From positions 1 to 5,727 of the forward strand of contig VSOD01000278.1 of the NCBI GenBank assembly GCA_009774655.1: DNA of 5,727 nucleotides, written 5' to 3'. The position numbers and the translations under genes are program-made. The notes under the pieces are model-generated. The model did not search any database, was not told the origin of the DNA, and was given only the letters and a program-made list of their open reading frames with translations. The stretch's first letter is position 1. Each line of letters begins with the position of its first letter. The stretch is from Lachnospiraceae bacterium. Its GTDB lineage: Bacteria > Bacillota_A > Clostridia > Lachnospirales > Lachnospiraceae. Positions 5,296-5,727 of the stretch are shown here, in pieces.

Positions 5296-5727
5296 ATGGC
5301 GAGAACGGTAAGCATCGGCAATCAGAATTTTGAAAAAATCCGGGAAAACGGTTGTTTTTATATTGATAAGACGGATTTTATACGGGAGTGGTGGGAAAGC
5401 AGGGATGATGTGACGCTGATAACGCGCCCAAGGCGTTTCGGGAAGACGCTGAACATGAGTATGTTGGAGCAGTTTTTTTCTGTCCGCTATCGGGACAGGG
5501 CAGATCTGTTTCAGGGTCTTTCGATATGGGAGCATGAGGCATACAGGCAGCTGCAGGGCACATACCCGGTGCTTTTTCTGACCTTTGCCGGTGTTAAGGA
5601 AAATACTTATGCGGGCGCGCGCTGGAATATCTGTATGAGCATAGAAGAGCAGTATAATAAGCATGATTATCTGCTGGAAGGCGACCTGCTCAACGAGAAA
5701 GAGAAGGCTTTCTACCAGATGGTCTCC
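5296..5727 (+). CDS. AAA-ATPase-like protein, N-terminal part (partial, cut by window end)
   Basis: An open frame from ATG 5296 runs 144 codons to the last base without a stop. The N-terminal order FEKIRENGCFYIDKT (12-26), then a P-loop-like LITRPRRFGKT (41-51), then YPVLFLTFAGVKE (90-102) is characteristic of the AAA-ATPase-like family (Pfam PF09820). Full-length members are usually about 500-600 residues and often end in a PD-(D/E)XK-type nuclease-like domain (PF08011), which would lie outside the window. Cellular role is not established; these genes are often present in many copies in Lachnospiraceae and Bacteroidetes. An in-frame TGA at 5284-5286 rules out an earlier start. The ribosome site is poor: GGGG at 5290-5293 lies too close to the ATG. 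It starts 40 bases after the kinase, with no terminator seen between them, but its function appears unrelated. Confidence 0.85.
   Translation, partial: MARTVSIGNQNFEKIRENGCFYIDKTDFIREWWESRDDVTLITRPRRFGKTLNMSMLEQFFSVRYRDRADLFQGLSIWEHEAYRQLQGTYPVLFLTFAGVKENTYAGARWNICMSIEEQYNKHDYLLEGDLLNEKEKAFYQMVS

Noticed and set aside
5128..5664. 178-codon minus-strand frame at the right end
   Set aside because: It is opposite the kinase 3' end and the AAA gene, whose + strand motifs are clear.

Overview
The window reads as a piece of chromosome from an endospore-forming gut Clostridium relative (Bacillota, most likely Lachnospiraceae). The grounds are moderately high GC in the genes, UUG starts, AAGGAGG-type ribosome binding sites, the tail of a YtvI/AI-2E-type permease, and a NahK-like sugar kinase of the kind found in bifidobacteria and gut Clostridia. 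The taxonomic placement is inference; no rRNA or marker gene is present. All genes lie on the + strand.

Layout: (1) 1-143, the last 46 codons of an AI-2E/YtvI-family membrane protein. (2) 144-475, a 332-base gap, AT-rich in its middle, with several hairpins. It ends in a candidate promoter whose -35 hexamer sits between the arms of a perfect 7-bp inverted repeat. (3) 476-2212 and 2283-4037, two tandem, divergent paralogues of the O-antigen ligase/polymerase (Wzy_C) superfamily, both apparently starting at TTG. (4) 4038-4184, a purine-rich spacer ending in a strong Shine-Dalgarno. (5) 4185-5255, a complete NahK/LnpB-type N-acetylhexosamine 1-kinase. (6) 5296-5727, the N-terminal 144 codons of an AAA-ATPase-like protein, cut by the window end.

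How they may work together (inference): the two polytopic proteins share the WGNGR and TNAHNEW motifs in a large extracytoplasmic loop, as expected for enzymes that polymerise or transfer lipid-linked glycans. A Gram-positive has no lipid A, so the product is more likely a cell-wall, capsular or protein-linked glycan than O-antigen. The kinase could supply GlcNAc-1-P or GalNAc-1-P for nucleotide-sugar synthesis, or it could be an unlinked salvage enzyme with its own translation signal. The AAA gene looks functionally unrelated.

Most worth a second look: the four-copy 27-bp in-frame tandem repeat placed in a cytoplasmic loop of the second paralogue, the start/stop overlaps linking the two paralogues, the structured AT-rich region before them, and the inverted repeat on their promoter. 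No CRISPR array, tRNA, rRNA, insertion sequence or confident intrinsic terminator was seen.
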